DNA from: Peribacillus deserti
Lineage (GTDB): Bacteria; Bacillota; Bacilli; Bacillales; DSM-1321
Reading direction: 5' to 3'
Assembly: GCF_016909175.1 (NCBI RefSeq)
Contig: NZ_JAFBFI010000016.1
Span: 62,001 to 126,000 of the forward strand
DNA length: 64,000 nt
Below the pieces are notes generated by a model. That model was not told the origin of the DNA. It did not search any database and saw only the letters and a program-made list of their open reading frames with translations. The position numbers and the translations under genes are program-made. Shown here piece after piece: positions 9,709-19,239 of the stretch. How positions within the stretch are numbered: the stretch's first letter is position 1; each line of letters begins with the position of its first letter.

Positions 9709-10302
9709 ATGACAAATAGTAGAAAGAATCCTAAGGTTGATGAATTTTTAAGTAAAGCCAAAAAGTGGCAGGAAGAATTTGAAAAATTGAGAACAATCAT
9801 TCTTGACTGTGAGCTGACTGAAGAATTTAAGTGGATGCATCCTTGTTATACGTTTGAGAAAAAAAACATAGTTTTAATACATGGGTTTAAAGAATATTGT
9901 GCGCTTCTGTTTCACAAAGGTGCCTTGTTACAGGATGCCCATGGGATTCTAATCCAACAAACGGAGAATGTACAGGCGGCGCGCCAAATTCGGTTCACCA
10001 ATGTTCAAGAAATAGCTGCAATGGAAACCATCTTGAAGACCTATATTTATGAAGCCGTTGAAGTTGAAAAATCCGGTTTGGAAGTCAATTTGAAAAAGAA
10101 TAAAGAATACATAATTCCTGAAGAATTTCAAAATAAATTAGATGAAATCCCTGCCTTGAAAGCTGCTTTTGATCAACTGACTCCGGGACGGCAAAGAGCA
10201 TACATTCTTTATTTTTCTGCACCCAAACAATCCAAAACTCGAGTGTCAAGGGTTGAAAAATATATGCAGCAAATTCTCAATGGAAAGGGATTAAATGATT
10301 AG
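9709..10302 (+). CDS. ydeI: YdeI family protein (DUF1801/YdeI-OmpD-associated)
   Basis: A cytosolic protein of about 197 aa, closely similar along its length to B. subtilis YdeI: NPKVDEFLSKAKKWQEEFEKL at the start, KWMHPCYTFEKKNIVLIHGFKEYCALLFHKGALL in the DUF1801 core, and a C-terminal TPGRQRAYILYFSAPKQSKTR segment typical of the YdeI-associated domain. The biochemical role is unknown. The related YdhG is an iron chaperone, so an iron or stress role is possible. The ATG at 9709 with GAGGGG upstream is chosen. The frame is open further upstream to 9649 because an internal segment was duplicated in frame there. Confidence 0.85.
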   Translation: MTNSRKNPKVDEFLSKAKKWQEEFEKLRTIILDCELTEEFKWMHPCYTFEKKNIVLIHGFKEYCALLFHKGALLQDAHGILIQQTENVQAARQIRFTNVQEIAAMETILKTYIYEAVEVEKSGLEVNLKKNKEYIIPEEFQNKLDEIPALKAAFDQLTPGRQRAYILYFSAPKQSKTRVSRVEKYMQQILNGKGLND

Positions 10303-10323
10303 TATATTCGAGGAGAAGATAAA

Positions 10324-10629
10324 TTAATCAAACTTTAGACCGCTGAGTAACTGCATATAAATCCCTAGCGCAATAGGCATGGTTTCCAGAATAGTAATAT
10401 CAAATAGAAGAGGGATGGATTTGACAGGTAATGCATGCTCCACTTTTGGCGGTCGATTTTCTGGGTAAATCACCTGGAAAGGAGACTCGTAATAGATTGT
10501 GCCATGCATTGTTTCCTTTTTGATAAAGAAACTTTTATCAATGCTGTTAAGAACTCCCTTATCGATTAACCAAAGGTGGAAGCAGATGATCGTCCTTTCG
10601 CTGTCTTTTACAGTACCGGATTCAGGTGT
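10324..10629 (-). pseudogene. 5'-truncated or decayed open frame, unknown function
   Basis: The - strand is open for about 101 codons from 10629 to a TAA at 10324. It reads through segments such as GTVKDSERTIICFHLWLIDKG, IYPENRPPKVEHALPVKSIPLLFD and ETMPIALGIYMQLLSGLKFD. An ATG exists only at 10509, after 40 codons, and has no ribosome site. This looks like the tail of a gene whose beginning was lost, but the family is not recognised. It sits downstream of the terminator of the VOC gene. Confidence 0.35.
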
Positions 10630-10665
10630 TTATTTCCTTCCGCGTACACATATTTGTGCAGAAAA

Positions 10666-10691
10666 AAGCAGCCGCATGTGAGCAGCTGCTT
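10666..10691 (-). terminator. Intrinsic terminator of the VOC gene
   Basis: On the - strand a stem AAGCAGC/GCTGCTT is followed by a T-run, just after the VOC gene stop. Confidence 0.8.
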
Positions 10692-10713
10692 GAAATGCAA
10701 TGATTCTTATTCA

Positions 10714-11100
10714 TTACCTTTGAAAAAATTCAATCCATTCGCGGTCGGGTCCGTATATAAAGAAGTATCTGTATCCATTAGGAAGGGTAATGATTTCGTC
10801 GTCTATTACTTCAACGTTGTCTAAACCTTTTATCCTTCGGAACTCTTCTTCTATAACCTCCGATTTTACAGCGAAATGATGGACTATTCCTTCGTTTGGT
10901 AAACTGTCATTATAGCCTTTTATAAGTTCTATTTCTGTTTCGCCTTCGTTGTTAAATCCTAGAAACGCTAATTCGATGACCCCGTTCGTATGTAAAAGAC
11001 GGTCTTTAAGAGTTAACCCTATTACGTCCTGATAAAATGTAATGGATTTATCCATATCTCTGACCATGATTCCTATGTGATCCAATTTATTTATTGACAT
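10714..11100 (-). CDS. VOC family protein (glyoxalase/dioxygenase fold)
   Basis: A 128-aa cytosolic protein of the vicinal-oxygen-chelate superfamily. Two beta-alpha-beta-beta-beta modules are visible: KLDHIGIMVRDMDKSITFYQDVIGL at the start, with His8 as a likely metal ligand, ETEIELIKG with a conserved Glu, then HHFAVKS and FFIYGPDREWIEFFQ with the second His/Glu pair. The four-ligand pattern (H, E, H, E) is that of lactoylglutathione lyase-like proteins, but many VOC enzymes share it, so the substrate is open. The ribosome site is AAGAGGTG. It is possibly co-transcribed with the upstream M20 hydrolase gene (about 30 bp apart). Confidence 0.85.
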   Translation of the reverse strand: MSINKLDHIGIMVRDMDKSITFYQDVIGLTLKDRLLHTNGVIELAFLGFNNEGETEIELIKGYNDSLPNEGIVHHFAVKSEVIEEEFRRIKGLDNVEVIDDEIITLPNGYRYFFIYGPDREWIEFFQR

Positions 11101-11131
11101 ACATTTTACACCTCTTTATTCTGCAAAGTTT

Positions 11132-12325
11132 TTATACAGCTGGTACTTCAATTCTCAGCATTTTAAGTGCAGCGGCTGTAAACATCTCAACTCCCATACT
11201 TAGAGCTTCTTCATCTATCGTGAAGCGGGCATGATGATGAGGATAAATGATTCCTTTTTCAATATTCCCTGCACCAGTAAAGAAAAAGCAGCCATCCGCT
11301 TTTTGGAGGTAAGCCGAAAAATCTTCTCCAACCATGTTAGGTTTCATCAATTCAACAGAATGCTCCCCATAAAGTTCCAATGCCGTATCATGAATAAACC
11401 GGGTAACTTTTTCGTGATTGATGACTGGACGATAGCCGAAATCAAATCTGAAATCATAGCTAGCCCCATGTGCCTCCGTTATACCTTTAATAACCCTCTC
11501 CATTAATACAGGCACTTTTTCCCGGATTTCTGGATTGAAGCTTCGAACTGTGCCCATAATCTCAACAGAGCCTGGTATAACATTATGGGTAGTACCGCCA
11601 GTGAATTTAGTAACCGAGATCACGAGCTGTTCAATGGGATCTACATTTCTCGATACAATATGCTGCAAATTCGTTACAACCTGTGCTGCCACTGCTATGC
11701 TGTCAATCGTTTCATGCGGCAGTCCGCCGTGTCCGCCTCTGCCTTTGACTGTAACATAAAAAGTGTCGGGAGCAGCAAGCATTGGCCCATAAATGATCCC
11801 TGCTTTGCCAGCCTCAAGCGGTGACCATAAATGGGTTCCAATAACAGCATCCACACCGTCCATAACGCCGGCTTCAACTAATTCCTCAGCTCCGCCGGGA
11901 TACAATTCCTCTGCATGCTGAAAAATAAATCGTATTTCTCCATGAAGCTCGTTTTGTTTTGCGGATAAAATTTTTGCCGCTCCGAGAAGGATGGCAGTGT
12001 GTCCATCATGCCCGCATGCGTGCATAACTCCGGGGTTTTTAGAGGAAAATTCAAAATCGTTTTCTTCTTGTATAGGAAGTGCATCAATATCTGCACGGAT
12101 AGCGAGTACTTTCCCCGGGTTCTTCCCTATAAGCCTAGCCATTACACTATTTTTAGATGGCTTTGACAGCTCTAGATTTCCAAATAATTGAAGAGTTTCA
12201 TATATAAAACGAGAGGTCTTCTCTTCATGGAATGACAATTCAGGATTTTGATGCAAATATCGTCTCCACTTGATTACCTGATCCATTACCGCTGCAGCAT
12301 CTTTCTTAACTTCAGAAGAAAACAT
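11132..12325 (-). CDS. M20 family amidohydrolase/peptidase (N-acyl-amino acid hydrolase-like)
   Basis: Hydrolyses the amide bond of an N-acyl or N-acetyl amino acid, using two metal ions. It carries the M20D signature: PELSFHEEKTSRFI near the start, the metal motif HACGHDGHTAILLGAAK, the catalytic and metal glutamates in AEELYPGGAEELVEAG, GRGGHGGLPH for the dimerisation-domain His, and the late PNMVGEDFSAYLQ plus HHHARFTIDE. The length, about 397 aa, is normal. The GTG at 12334 abuts the GGAG site, so the ATG at 12325 is preferred. It is probably in one transcript with the VOC gene. Bacillus relatives act on N-acetyl-cysteine compounds or hippurate. The substrate here is unknown. Confidence 0.9.
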   Translation of the reverse strand: MFSSEVKKDAAAVMDQVIKWRRYLHQNPELSFHEEKTSRFIYETLQLFGNLELSKPSKNSVMARLIGKNPGKVLAIRADIDALPIQEENDFEFSSKNPGVMHACGHDGHTAILLGAAKILSAKQNELHGEIRFIFQHAEELYPGGAEELVEAGVMDGVDAVIGTHLWSPLEAGKAGIIYGPMLAAPDTFYVTVKGRGGHGGLPHETIDSIAVAAQVVTNLQHIVSRNVDPIEQLVISVTKFTGGTTHNVIPGSVEIMGTVRSFNPEIREKVPVLMERVIKGITEAHGASYDFRFDFGYRPVINHEKVTRFIHDTALELYGEHSVELMKPNMVGEDFSAYLQKADGCFFFTGAGNIEKGIIYPHHHARFTIDEEALSMGVEMFTAAALKMLRIEVPAV

Positions 12326-12570
12326 ATTTTTCACTCCTTCAAATGCTAAAGATTATGAAGCCATTATATAGCTATTTGAAAATTTTGTATACGTAAAGGC
12401 AGATGGACAGAAAGCATTATGTGGAGGATATAACTCGGGTAAATGACCCGCACCGTATGCCAAGAGGGTCATTCAGACCGTGTAGGAGAAAGTTTTTAAA
12501 GGATAAACATGGAGATATAGATCATACTATAAAATGGCTTGATTCTGATTCTGTTTTAGGAGAGAAGCTA

Positions 12571-13257
12571 ATGTCGGGATCCATTGAAATTATTATTCGA
12601 ACTCTAACTGCTTTCCTATTCTTATGGATTTTTGTCCTAATGTTCGGAAAACAGACGATTTCGCAAAAAACCTATCACTTGTATATCGCGTCGATAACCA
12701 TGGGAACGATTGCGGGAAACCTTGCTTTCAATATTAAAATAAAGTTTAGTTATTTTGTTTTGGCAATAGTAATTATGGGAGCAATCGCAGCAATTCTGAA
12801 TTTCATCGCGGTGAAAAATCGCAAGTATCGAAAATGGATTATGGGGGAACCTGAACTCTTAATATTGAACGGTGAAATAATTGAGGGAAATTTGAAGAAA
12901 ATAGGGTATTCCTTAGATACTCTGAAGGGAGCTCTAAGAGAAAAGGATATTTTCCATACAGAAGAAGTTCAGAAAGCACAATTAGAGATAAATGGGACGC
13001 TTTCTGTATTAAAAAGACCGGAATATCGGACGCTCACCAGGCAGGATCTGAATAACCTTCAATCCAATACACCAATCGAATTAATGCTCGAGGGGAAATT
13101 TGTAGAGGCTAACTTATTAAGGAGCCGGTACACAAAGGACTGGCTATTGAACGAGCTGCAAAGAAGACAAATCCAACAACATTTTGTCCGTTATGCAGTG
13201 ATTGGCAGCAATGGAAGACTCTTTATTGATTTATACCGCGAATCTCCAAAAGGCTGA
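12571..13257 (+). CDS. DUF421 membrane protein (YetF/YrbG-like)
   Basis: A 228-aa protein with two or three N-terminal membrane helices (residues about 8-27, 35-55, 60-80) and a soluble C-terminal DUF421 domain. In that domain GEPELLILNGEIIEGNLKKIGYSLDTLKGALREKDIF and AQLEINGTLSVLKRPEY match the YetF family, some members of which are spore-associated. The ATG at 12571 has AGGAG eight bases before it and begins the normal family N-terminus. The frame is open upstream to 12403, adding a basic stretch with no family resemblance. Function is unknown. Confidence 0.8.
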   Translation: MSGSIEIIIRTLTAFLFLWIFVLMFGKQTISQKTYHLYIASITMGTIAGNLAFNIKIKFSYFVLAIVIMGAIAAILNFIAVKNRKYRKWIMGEPELLILNGEIIEGNLKKIGYSLDTLKGALREKDIFHTEEVQKAQLEINGTLSVLKRPEYRTLTRQDLNNLQSNTPIELMLEGKFVEANLLRSRYTKDWLLNELQRRQIQQHFVRYAVIGSNGRLFIDLYRESPKG

Positions 13258-13569
13258 GCCCAAAAGCAAACTTAGGCGGGGTACATAGGCTTTTAAATGA
13301 AGATGATTGCCTTTTAACAAAGAGCAGCGGAATAATTATTGATCATTATTGCCCTAAATACTTTTGAATTGAGGTAAATTCGAAAATAACTGCGCCAAAG
13401 TTAGAATCGGCTTGCAGCTGCATGGAGGATGTTTGCGTCCCAGACTAGGGGGATTGGTCCTATTAATCGGTAATTGCACGTTAAAAAACCGCAGAACTGC
13501 GATTAGTCATATATCCAATAAGAGCAGGAAGGATATACTCCAAGCAGCACTCTATAATGCTGCTTTTAA
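13258..13569. other. Intergenic stretch with one hairpin
   Basis: I see no gene. Near 13542-13563 a stem GCAGCA/TGCTGC followed by TTTTAATT could terminate the + strand gene, though it lies 300 bases beyond its stop. Confidence 0.4.
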
Positions 13570-14394
13570 TTATGGAGCAAAGCCTTCCTGAGAAACGAAA
13601 ATCATTTCTTCTGGAAAAAATTTAGAAAAATGTTTAACTGCCTTCATATGGAGATTTGTGTCATACCATCTGGAAAATCCATGTTCTTCAAATATTTCAG
13701 GCATTCCCAGTTTTGCAGATCGTCTTCCTCCAGCGCCATCCCCAATAGTCAATGTATCAATACAGATCCGGTCTACATGGCCGGAAAAAATAGAAGGAAA
13801 ATCAGGTGTGCAAGGAAGCATAGGCGAAATGGCAGCCTGTGTGGCTATTCCTGCTTTCTTAATGGCTGCTAATGCTTTTATCCTAAGGGGTATACTCGGT
13901 GCATTGGGGGCAAATAGCTTTCGAACATCCTCCCGGTCTGTTTCGATCGTCATGGACACACGAAGTCCACATTTTTCTTTTAGCCTGTCAAGCAGATCTA
14001 TATCTCTTGTCACTAGGGGGGAACGGGTTTGAAGAAGAAGGAAATCTGGGGGATTCTCGATCATCGCAAGAAGCAGTGACCGCGTAACCTCAGCTTTGCG
14101 TTCTATAGGCTGATAAGGATCAGTTGAGGAACTCATAAATATACAAACTGTCTTTCCTTTTTTTCGGAGATTTAAGATTTCTTTCCGATAATTATCTGAG
14201 GCATTAATCTTTGTATCGATCCACGTACCCCATGCCTGGTCTCTGAATTTTTGGATAGGCAGCTCCCGGACATAACAATATGAACATCCAAACACGCATC
14301 CAGCATATGGATTTAAGCTGTGCGTATACCCGAAGTCCAGAAAGCCCTTCGCTTCGGTTAATATTTTCTTTGAAGATATGTTCTTCATCTCCAT
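13570..14394 (-). CDS. SPL family radical SAM protein (Rv2578c-type)
   Basis: A 274-aa radical SAM enzyme of the spore photoproduct lyase-like group. The cluster motif is C-x3-C-x2-C in GCVFGCSYCYVRELP near residue 35. Downstream FMSSSTDPYQPIERK, LLLQTRSPLVTRDIDLL and VSMTIETDREDVRKLFAPNAPS are hallmarks of this family. The chemistry would start with a 5'-deoxyadenosyl radical. The substrate is unknown; it is distinct from genuine SplB and shorter. A TTG at 14403 lies too close to the AAAGGAG site, so the ATG at 14394 (ten bases away) is used. It is divergent from the protease gene. Confidence 0.87.
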   Translation of the reverse strand: MEMKNISSKKILTEAKGFLDFGYTHSLNPYAGCVFGCSYCYVRELPIQKFRDQAWGTWIDTKINASDNYRKEILNLRKKGKTVCIFMSSSTDPYQPIERKAEVTRSLLLAMIENPPDFLLLQTRSPLVTRDIDLLDRLKEKCGLRVSMTIETDREDVRKLFAPNAPSIPLRIKALAAIKKAGIATQAAISPMLPCTPDFPSIFSGHVDRICIDTLTIGDGAGGRRSAKLGMPEIFEEHGFSRWYDTNLHMKAVKHFSKFFPEEMIFVSQEGFAP

Positions 14395-14539
14395 ATGTTT
14401 CAATCTCCTTTCCTCTCATCCAATTATACATGTAAACAGCCAAACCTCATAAAGATTGACTAAATCCATTCTTTCCCATGATGCAAACTTCAGTAAAGTA
14501 CGCAACCTAAAGAATAACATACTAGAGGGAGTGTACGGA

Positions 14540-15961
14540 ATGGGAAGATTAAGAACATTTGCCATAGCTGCATCCATCCTTTTTTTGTTAGCGGGAGGCA
14601 CAGTATATTGGCTTCAGTCAAAAAGGGAGGCAGACCAAGATAATGCGCGAGCAAGCCGTTTTAGTGCAGCCCATTCACGCATACTAAGTCAGGATGACAA
14701 CAGGGATATGCTGCATATTAACAGCTTAGAAGAGGGAATTTCTCTAAAAAATGAGCTTCGGAGGAACCCGCATATAACACTCGTGAAGCATAATATACAG
14801 GACGAGAGCCACTATCATGAGCATGAAGCTACTGTAAAATTTAAAAAGCATCCAAACAGGCAGGAGCTAGAAGAGATGCTTGCAAAGATAAACGGGAAAG
14901 TCATTAAAACTTTTAATCATACCATTGTGTTCAGGTCGACCAGCAAAAACACTTCTGAATTACTGCAATATTTTAATCATCTCGACAATGTGGAGTTCGC
15001 AGAGCCAAATTATATTTATATGCAAAATGAGGCGAATGTACCGAATGACTCTCTATACCGCCGCCAATATCAATGGAATTTGCCGGTTATTCAAACAGAA
15101 GAAGGCTGGGATATTACCAGAGGGAGTGAAAATGTTGTTATAGCTGTGGTCGATACAGGAGTGGATTTAGACCATCCTGATTTAAAGCGGAGAATTACGA
15201 GGGGATATAATGTTATTGCCAGAAACAGCAGCCCAGATGATGATAATGGCCATGGTTCCCACGTAGCTGGAATCATTGCTTCAGAAACCAATAACCTCCG
15301 GGGCATTGCAGGACTCACCTGGTATAATAAAATCATGCCTATAAAGGTAATGAATGAAAAGGGCTATGGAAACGCTTTTGACGTTGCCAGAGGAGTGATC
15401 TGGGCTGCCGACCATGGAGCAGATGTGATCAACTTAAGCCTTGGAAATTACCAGCCTTCTGCCGTTATGCAGGAAGCTGTTCAATATGCCTTTGATCGAG
15501 ATGTCGTAATCACTACTGCAGCGGGAAATGATAATACAGATCAGCCGAGTTTTCCAGCTGCTTATCCCGAAGTAATTTGTGTGACAGCTGTAGATTATAA
15601 TGGAAATCGCGCAGAGTTTTCAAATTATGGAGAATATGTTGATGTAGCAGCCCCAGGTGTGGATATCCCAAGCACGTATTTTCATAAGCAATACGCAGCT
15701 CTTTCGGGCACATCTATGGCAGCCCCCCATGTGGCAGCACTGGCTGGTTTGATTAGATCGGCAAACCCAGATTTGAAAAACACGAAGGTGATGAGCATTA
15801 TATCAAAGTGCTCCTACGACTTAGGTAACAAAGGATATGACCCATACTTTGGAAGCGGATTAATTGATATTCGAAATTCTCTTCAGCAAGTCGAAAAGCC
15901 GAGGAAGCCGCAAAGAGAAAGCTTCTGGGATGAACTGAGAAATGCGTTCGACATACGTTAA
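14540..15961 (+). CDS. Secreted or membrane-anchored subtilisin-like serine protease (S8)
   Basis: A 473-aa protease with an N-terminal signal or anchor segment (AIAASILFLLAGGTVYWL, residues about 8-25), a propeptide-like region, then the S8 catalytic domain from about residue 185. The catalytic triad is complete: Asp in VVDTGVDLDHPDLK, His in NGHGSHVAGI, Ser in LSGTSMAAPHVA, with the oxyanion Asn in AAGNDNT. The C-terminus is short and basic. The ATG at 14540 with AGAGGGAG upstream gives a normal signal sequence; the frame is open further up to 14456. It likely acts at the cell surface. The specific target is unknown. Confidence 0.92.
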   Translation: MGRLRTFAIAASILFLLAGGTVYWLQSKREADQDNARASRFSAAHSRILSQDDNRDMLHINSLEEGISLKNELRRNPHITLVKHNIQDESHYHEHEATVKFKKHPNRQELEEMLAKINGKVIKTFNHTIVFRSTSKNTSELLQYFNHLDNVEFAEPNYIYMQNEANVPNDSLYRRQYQWNLPVIQTEEGWDITRGSENVVIAVVDTGVDLDHPDLKRRITRGYNVIARNSSPDDDNGHGSHVAGIIASETNNLRGIAGLTWYNKIMPIKVMNEKGYGNAFDVARGVIWAADHGADVINLSLGNYQPSAVMQEAVQYAFDRDVVITTAAGNDNTDQPSFPAAYPEVICVTAVDYNGNRAEFSNYGEYVDVAAPGVDIPSTYFHKQYAALSGTSMAAPHVAALAGLIRSANPDLKNTKVMSIISKCSYDLGNKGYDPYFGSGLIDIRNSLQQVEKPRKPQRESFWDELRNAFDIR

Positions 15962-15964
15962 TAG

Positions 15965-15997
15965 AGCGGTCTCCTTCAAGGAGGCCGCTTCTTTTGG
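15965..15997 (+). terminator. Intrinsic terminator after the protease gene
   Basis: A stem AGCGGtCTCCTT/AAGGAGgCCGCT at 15965-15989 is followed by a TTCTTTT run, four bases after the stop codon. Confidence 0.85.
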
Positions 15998-16058
15998 GGA
16001 GAGGCAGGATATGACATAGTGGCGAGAAGGACTAAAGAGGATTACTACAAAGACTTAT

Positions 16059-17639
16059 TTATTTGGAAAAAACAATTTCTCCATTTATATACGTTTGCTC
16101 AACAGATAGTAAATCTATTTCGTCATGAGGCACTTTCAGTATATCTTTATTAAGAACGATAAAATCTGCGCAATATTCTGGGGCAAGCATTCCCGTTGAA
16201 GGCAGCCGGCATATTTCTGCGGCTGTACGCGTATATAAAGCAATGGCTTCCTGGATATTAATCCTTTCCTTACTGCCTAGATCGGTTCCATCATAAGCCT
16301 TCCGGGTTACGGCTGCCTTTATTCCGATAAAAGGATTATGCGGTACTGCCCAGGCAGTTGCGGGTGCATCGGAAGATAAACAGACAGAAACTCCTTTCTC
16401 TAGCATGCTCTTGACCGGGTAGGAAAGACGGGTTCTTTCTATTCCTAAATTAGATAAATATCCTTCAATTTCTGCAAAGAAAAAAATGGGCTGAGGAATA
16501 AGCGCTATATTGAATGTACGAGCGAGCTCTAATATTTCCTGGCTGGAGAGGGATGCATGTTCGAGACGGAAGGACGGGCCGTTCAAAAGCCAGGGTTCTT
16601 TATTAGAAAATAGGCCTGCAGTCAGCTGGATGGCCTGTTCGCCCATCGCATGGACACTCACCTGGATTCCCATTTTTCTGGCATAGTCGCATGCATCAAT
16701 AATCGCTTCCTTTGTGGCAATAGACAAACCAAATTGTTCCTCTTTCCCTAGGTAAGAGGGACTGACCCATGCAGTTCTCCCTGTAATGCTACCATCTGCA
16801 AATAATTTGACGCCTCCTATAAAAACAGTTTGGTCAACATTCAATTGACTGTCAGCCAGTTCAGGTTTTTTAATAATTTCATCCCATAGATAATAAAGTA
16901 CTGTCTTTTGGCGGAATCCTTTTTCCTGAGCAGCTTTAAACATTTCATAGAAACCATGATTAGACATCATTTCTGTCACAGAAGTTATCCCATATCTAGA
17001 CAGCTCATTACTAAGTTCAGCAAGCATCTCACAGTTTTGCTCAAAAGAAGAAGGAGGCTTTAGACTGGTTACTAAGCTCATAGCAGCTTCTTCACGCAGC
17101 ACACCAGTCGGTGCCCCTTTTTCATCGCGGTCAATCGATCCTCCTTCTGGATCTGGCGTGCTGTGATCAATTCCTGCTAACTTGAGTGCATAGCTGTTAA
17201 CCACGCATACATGAGCACATGAACGAGTTATAACGACAGGAATATCCGGGCAGACAGTATCCAGTTCCCATCTGGTCGGAAGACGTTTTTCATCCATCTT
17301 TCCTTCATCAAAACCCCATCCATATATCCACTGATCTTCTCCTTGCTGGTCTTTCTTCAGGGTTATTTTAGTAAGCATTTGTGTTATCGATCGGATTTCA
17401 GGCGGCGTACAGGGAATCTGGTTCATCGTTTCTGCCAGCATAAATGCATGCATATGAGCATCAACAAATCCAGGGAGAACTCGTTTTCCCATTAAATCAA
17501 CAATTTTTCCTTCAGATAAGTCTATAGAACCGCCTTCTCCAATCCACAAGATTTTTCCTTTCTCCACGACCATTGCATCTGCATAAGGCTGGTAAGGGTT
17601 AGCTGTGAAAATTCGACCATTTATATACATGTTTTTCAT
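16059..17639 (-). CDS. YtcJ-type amidohydrolase (amidohydrolase 3 family)
   Basis: A 526-aa metal-dependent hydrolase of the urease/amidohydrolase superfamily. Seen: the N-terminal composite beta domain (MYINGRIFTANPYQPYADAMVVEKGKI), the metal motif VLPGFVDAHMHAF, later VSVHAMGEQAI and FRLEHASLSS histidines, and the Asp ligand in VCLSSDAPATAWAVPHNPF. A carboxy-terminal beta domain closes the fold (YCADFIVLNKDI). Homologues are poorly characterised; proposed substrates are N-substituted amides or carbamates. The ATG at 17639 follows AGGGGGA at six bases. It is monocistronic, convergent with the protease gene. Confidence 0.88.
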   Translation of the reverse strand: MKNMYINGRIFTANPYQPYADAMVVEKGKILWIGEGGSIDLSEGKIVDLMGKRVLPGFVDAHMHAFMLAETMNQIPCTPPEIRSITQMLTKITLKKDQQGEDQWIYGWGFDEGKMDEKRLPTRWELDTVCPDIPVVITRSCAHVCVVNSYALKLAGIDHSTPDPEGGSIDRDEKGAPTGVLREEAAMSLVTSLKPPSSFEQNCEMLAELSNELSRYGITSVTEMMSNHGFYEMFKAAQEKGFRQKTVLYYLWDEIIKKPELADSQLNVDQTVFIGGVKLFADGSITGRTAWVSPSYLGKEEQFGLSIATKEAIIDACDYARKMGIQVSVHAMGEQAIQLTAGLFSNKEPWLLNGPSFRLEHASLSSQEILELARTFNIALIPQPIFFFAEIEGYLSNLGIERTRLSYPVKSMLEKGVSVCLSSDAPATAWAVPHNPFIGIKAAVTRKAYDGTDLGSKERINIQEAIALYTRTAAEICRLPSTGMLAPEYCADFIVLNKDILKVPHDEIDLLSVEQTYINGEIVFSK

Positions 17640-18186
17640 TATAAATCCCCCTAATTAAGGTAAATAAAGGCCTTCATAAGCATGATCAGCAAATACTAAA
17701 ACAGCATGAGGATTTTTGGTATGGATTTGGCGTTTCTTAAAGTTTATTTACATGCAGGGAAAACTATGTTATTAACCAGCCAAGCAGAAGATGGAGGGAT
17801 TTATGACCCTTTGGTTAAGTCAGGATTTATATATTTATGAGTTAATAAAAGAGCGCTGATAAGCGGGAAACTGAGCAGGCTGCTGCAGAGTTTCCGCGAA
17901 GAGAGCATAACGAACAAACAAGATTCGTAATTCAAGAACAATAGAGTTCGAGTGGCTGGAAAAGCTGTTAAAGGGGGGGAGCAGAAAATTTATAGGGGGA
18001 AACTAATTAATATTTCTTTGACTCTTTGCGATTTTTTAATTTTTAGCATCAGATTCAGGCTGCAAACGGTCTCTGCCAAGTTGGATCGCATTCAAAAAAG
18101 CCTTCCCTGGTGGGGGTATTCTATCGCAGCTAATCCAGTATTTGTGAAGGCTATAGCCGGGATTGGCATATATTTTTGGCAAAGAA
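17640..18186. other. Intergenic stretch, no supported gene
   Basis: About 550 bases with no convincing coding sequence. A short peptide frame follows GGAGGG near 17790-17860 (MTLWLSQDLYIYELIKER) but has no known relatives that I recognise. A GGAAACT/AGTTTCC hairpin lies at about 17865-17900, right after it. A longer + strand frame to 18227 runs through the azoR terminator and is judged spurious. Confidence 0.35.
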
Positions 18187-18222
18187 AAAGAGCATGCAAG
18201 GGATTGCCTTACATGCTCTTTT
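18187..18222. terminator. Bidirectional intrinsic terminator at the end of azoR
   Basis: A stem AAGAGCATGcAAG/CTTaCATGCTCTT with A-rich and T-rich flanks, ending at the azoR stop codon. Confidence 0.8.
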
Positions 18223-18223
18223 A

Positions 18224-18859
18224 TTAAAATGACTGTGCTCGTTCTTTTGCTTCTTGAATGGCTTTTTCCTTAATTTCCGAAGCGCGGTCTGGGTATTGGT
18301 TATGCCCTTCAACAAAAATTCCCTCAAAAGATGGGATGCCAAAAAATTGCATGATAATGGAAAGATAACGATGGCCCATTTCCATTTCAGCTGCGGGGCC
18401 TTCGGAGTAAATTCCACCCCGCGCCTGAATATGCAGGGCTTTCTTCTCTGTCAGCAGGCCAACCGGTCCCTGTTCAGTATATTTAAATGTTTTTCCGGCC
18501 ACACAGATTGAATCTATGTATGCTTTCATAACCGGAGGAAAAGAGAAATTCCACAGCGGTGTTACGAAAACGTATTTATCCGCAGAAATGAATTGTTCTA
18601 CCAGCTCTGAAAGCCGTCCTACTTTTGATTTTTCTTCAGCGGAAAGTTCGTCAAATGCAGTTCCGGACCGGAGCTTGCCCCACCCGCTAAAAACATCCGT
18701 ATCAATATGAGGGATGTTTTCTGTGTATAAATCAAGATGGATGACCTCATCATCAGAATTACTTTCTCTATATGATTCTATAAATGCTTTTCCTGCCGCC
18801 ATGCTGAAAGACTGCCTTTCATCATGAGGATGGGCGGTAATATAAAGTAAAGTTGCCAT
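18224..18859 (-). CDS. azoR: FMN-dependent NADH:quinone/azo reductase AzoR
   Basis: A flavodoxin-like reductase of 211 aa that reduces quinones and azo dyes by two-electron transfer from NADH, protecting against thiol-reactive and oxidative stress. Family marks: [23 protein letters not shown] (FMN phosphate site), [31 protein letters not shown] (flavin site and dimer), and [14 protein letters not shown]. Length and spacing match AzoR1/2 of Bacillus. The start ATG has AGGCAGG upstream. It is a single gene. In B. subtilis paralogues are controlled by MarR-type repressors such as YodB; I see no obvious operator here. Confidence 0.92.
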   Translation of the reverse strand: MATLLYITAHPHDERQSFSMAAGKAFIESYRESNSDDEVIHLDLYTENIPHIDTDVFSGWGKLRSGTAFDELSAEEKSKVGRLSELVEQFISADKYVFVTPLWNFSFPPVMKAYIDSICVAGKTFKYTEQGPVGLLTEKKALHIQARGGIYSEGPAAEMEMGHRYLSIIMQFFGIPSFEGIFVEGHNQYPDRASEIKEKAIQEAKERAQSF

Positions 18860-19189
18860 GTGATTTAATTCCTGCCTTTCTTTTATTGAAGGATAACTCC
18901 TCTTTATTCTGCTTTAATTCCTTAATGCTATTCATCATAAACCTGTATTTCTAAAAGATAGGTTAATCTCATTGTAGAGGTCCTGTTTAAAATGTGTTTA
19001 TATACACTGGAGAGCCATTCAACAATACTGAGTTAGTTGAATTAACCCTCATGAGTTAGAGATTAACCATTTCCATTAAGTGAATTGAATTTATTATTCG
19101 GTTAATTGACGCAGTCAGCGTAAACCAGGAAAGCTTCTAAGGTCATTATGAGGGTATTCGTATTTAGACGGGGTAAATTGAAGTTAGAA
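18860..19189. other. Intergenic stretch upstream of azoR
   Basis: I see no gene. It should hold the azoR promoter on the - strand, but no confident -35/-10 pair or operator is evident. Confidence 0.4.
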
Positions 19190-19223
19190 AAATACACTGA
19201 CAACTAAATCTGTCAGTGTATTT
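19190..19223. terminator. Terminator hairpin after yndM
   Basis: A perfect 13-bp stem AAATACACTGACA/TGTCAGTGTATTT, flanked by A and T bases, lies about 17 bases beyond the yndM stop. Confidence 0.8.
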
Positions 19224-19239
19224 ACCTAAATTCTCGTGA

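Noticed and set aside
17952-18227. 91-codon + strand frame upstream of azoR
   Set aside because: It runs through the azoR terminator and starts without a ribosome site. Its composition is that of random AT-rich DNA.
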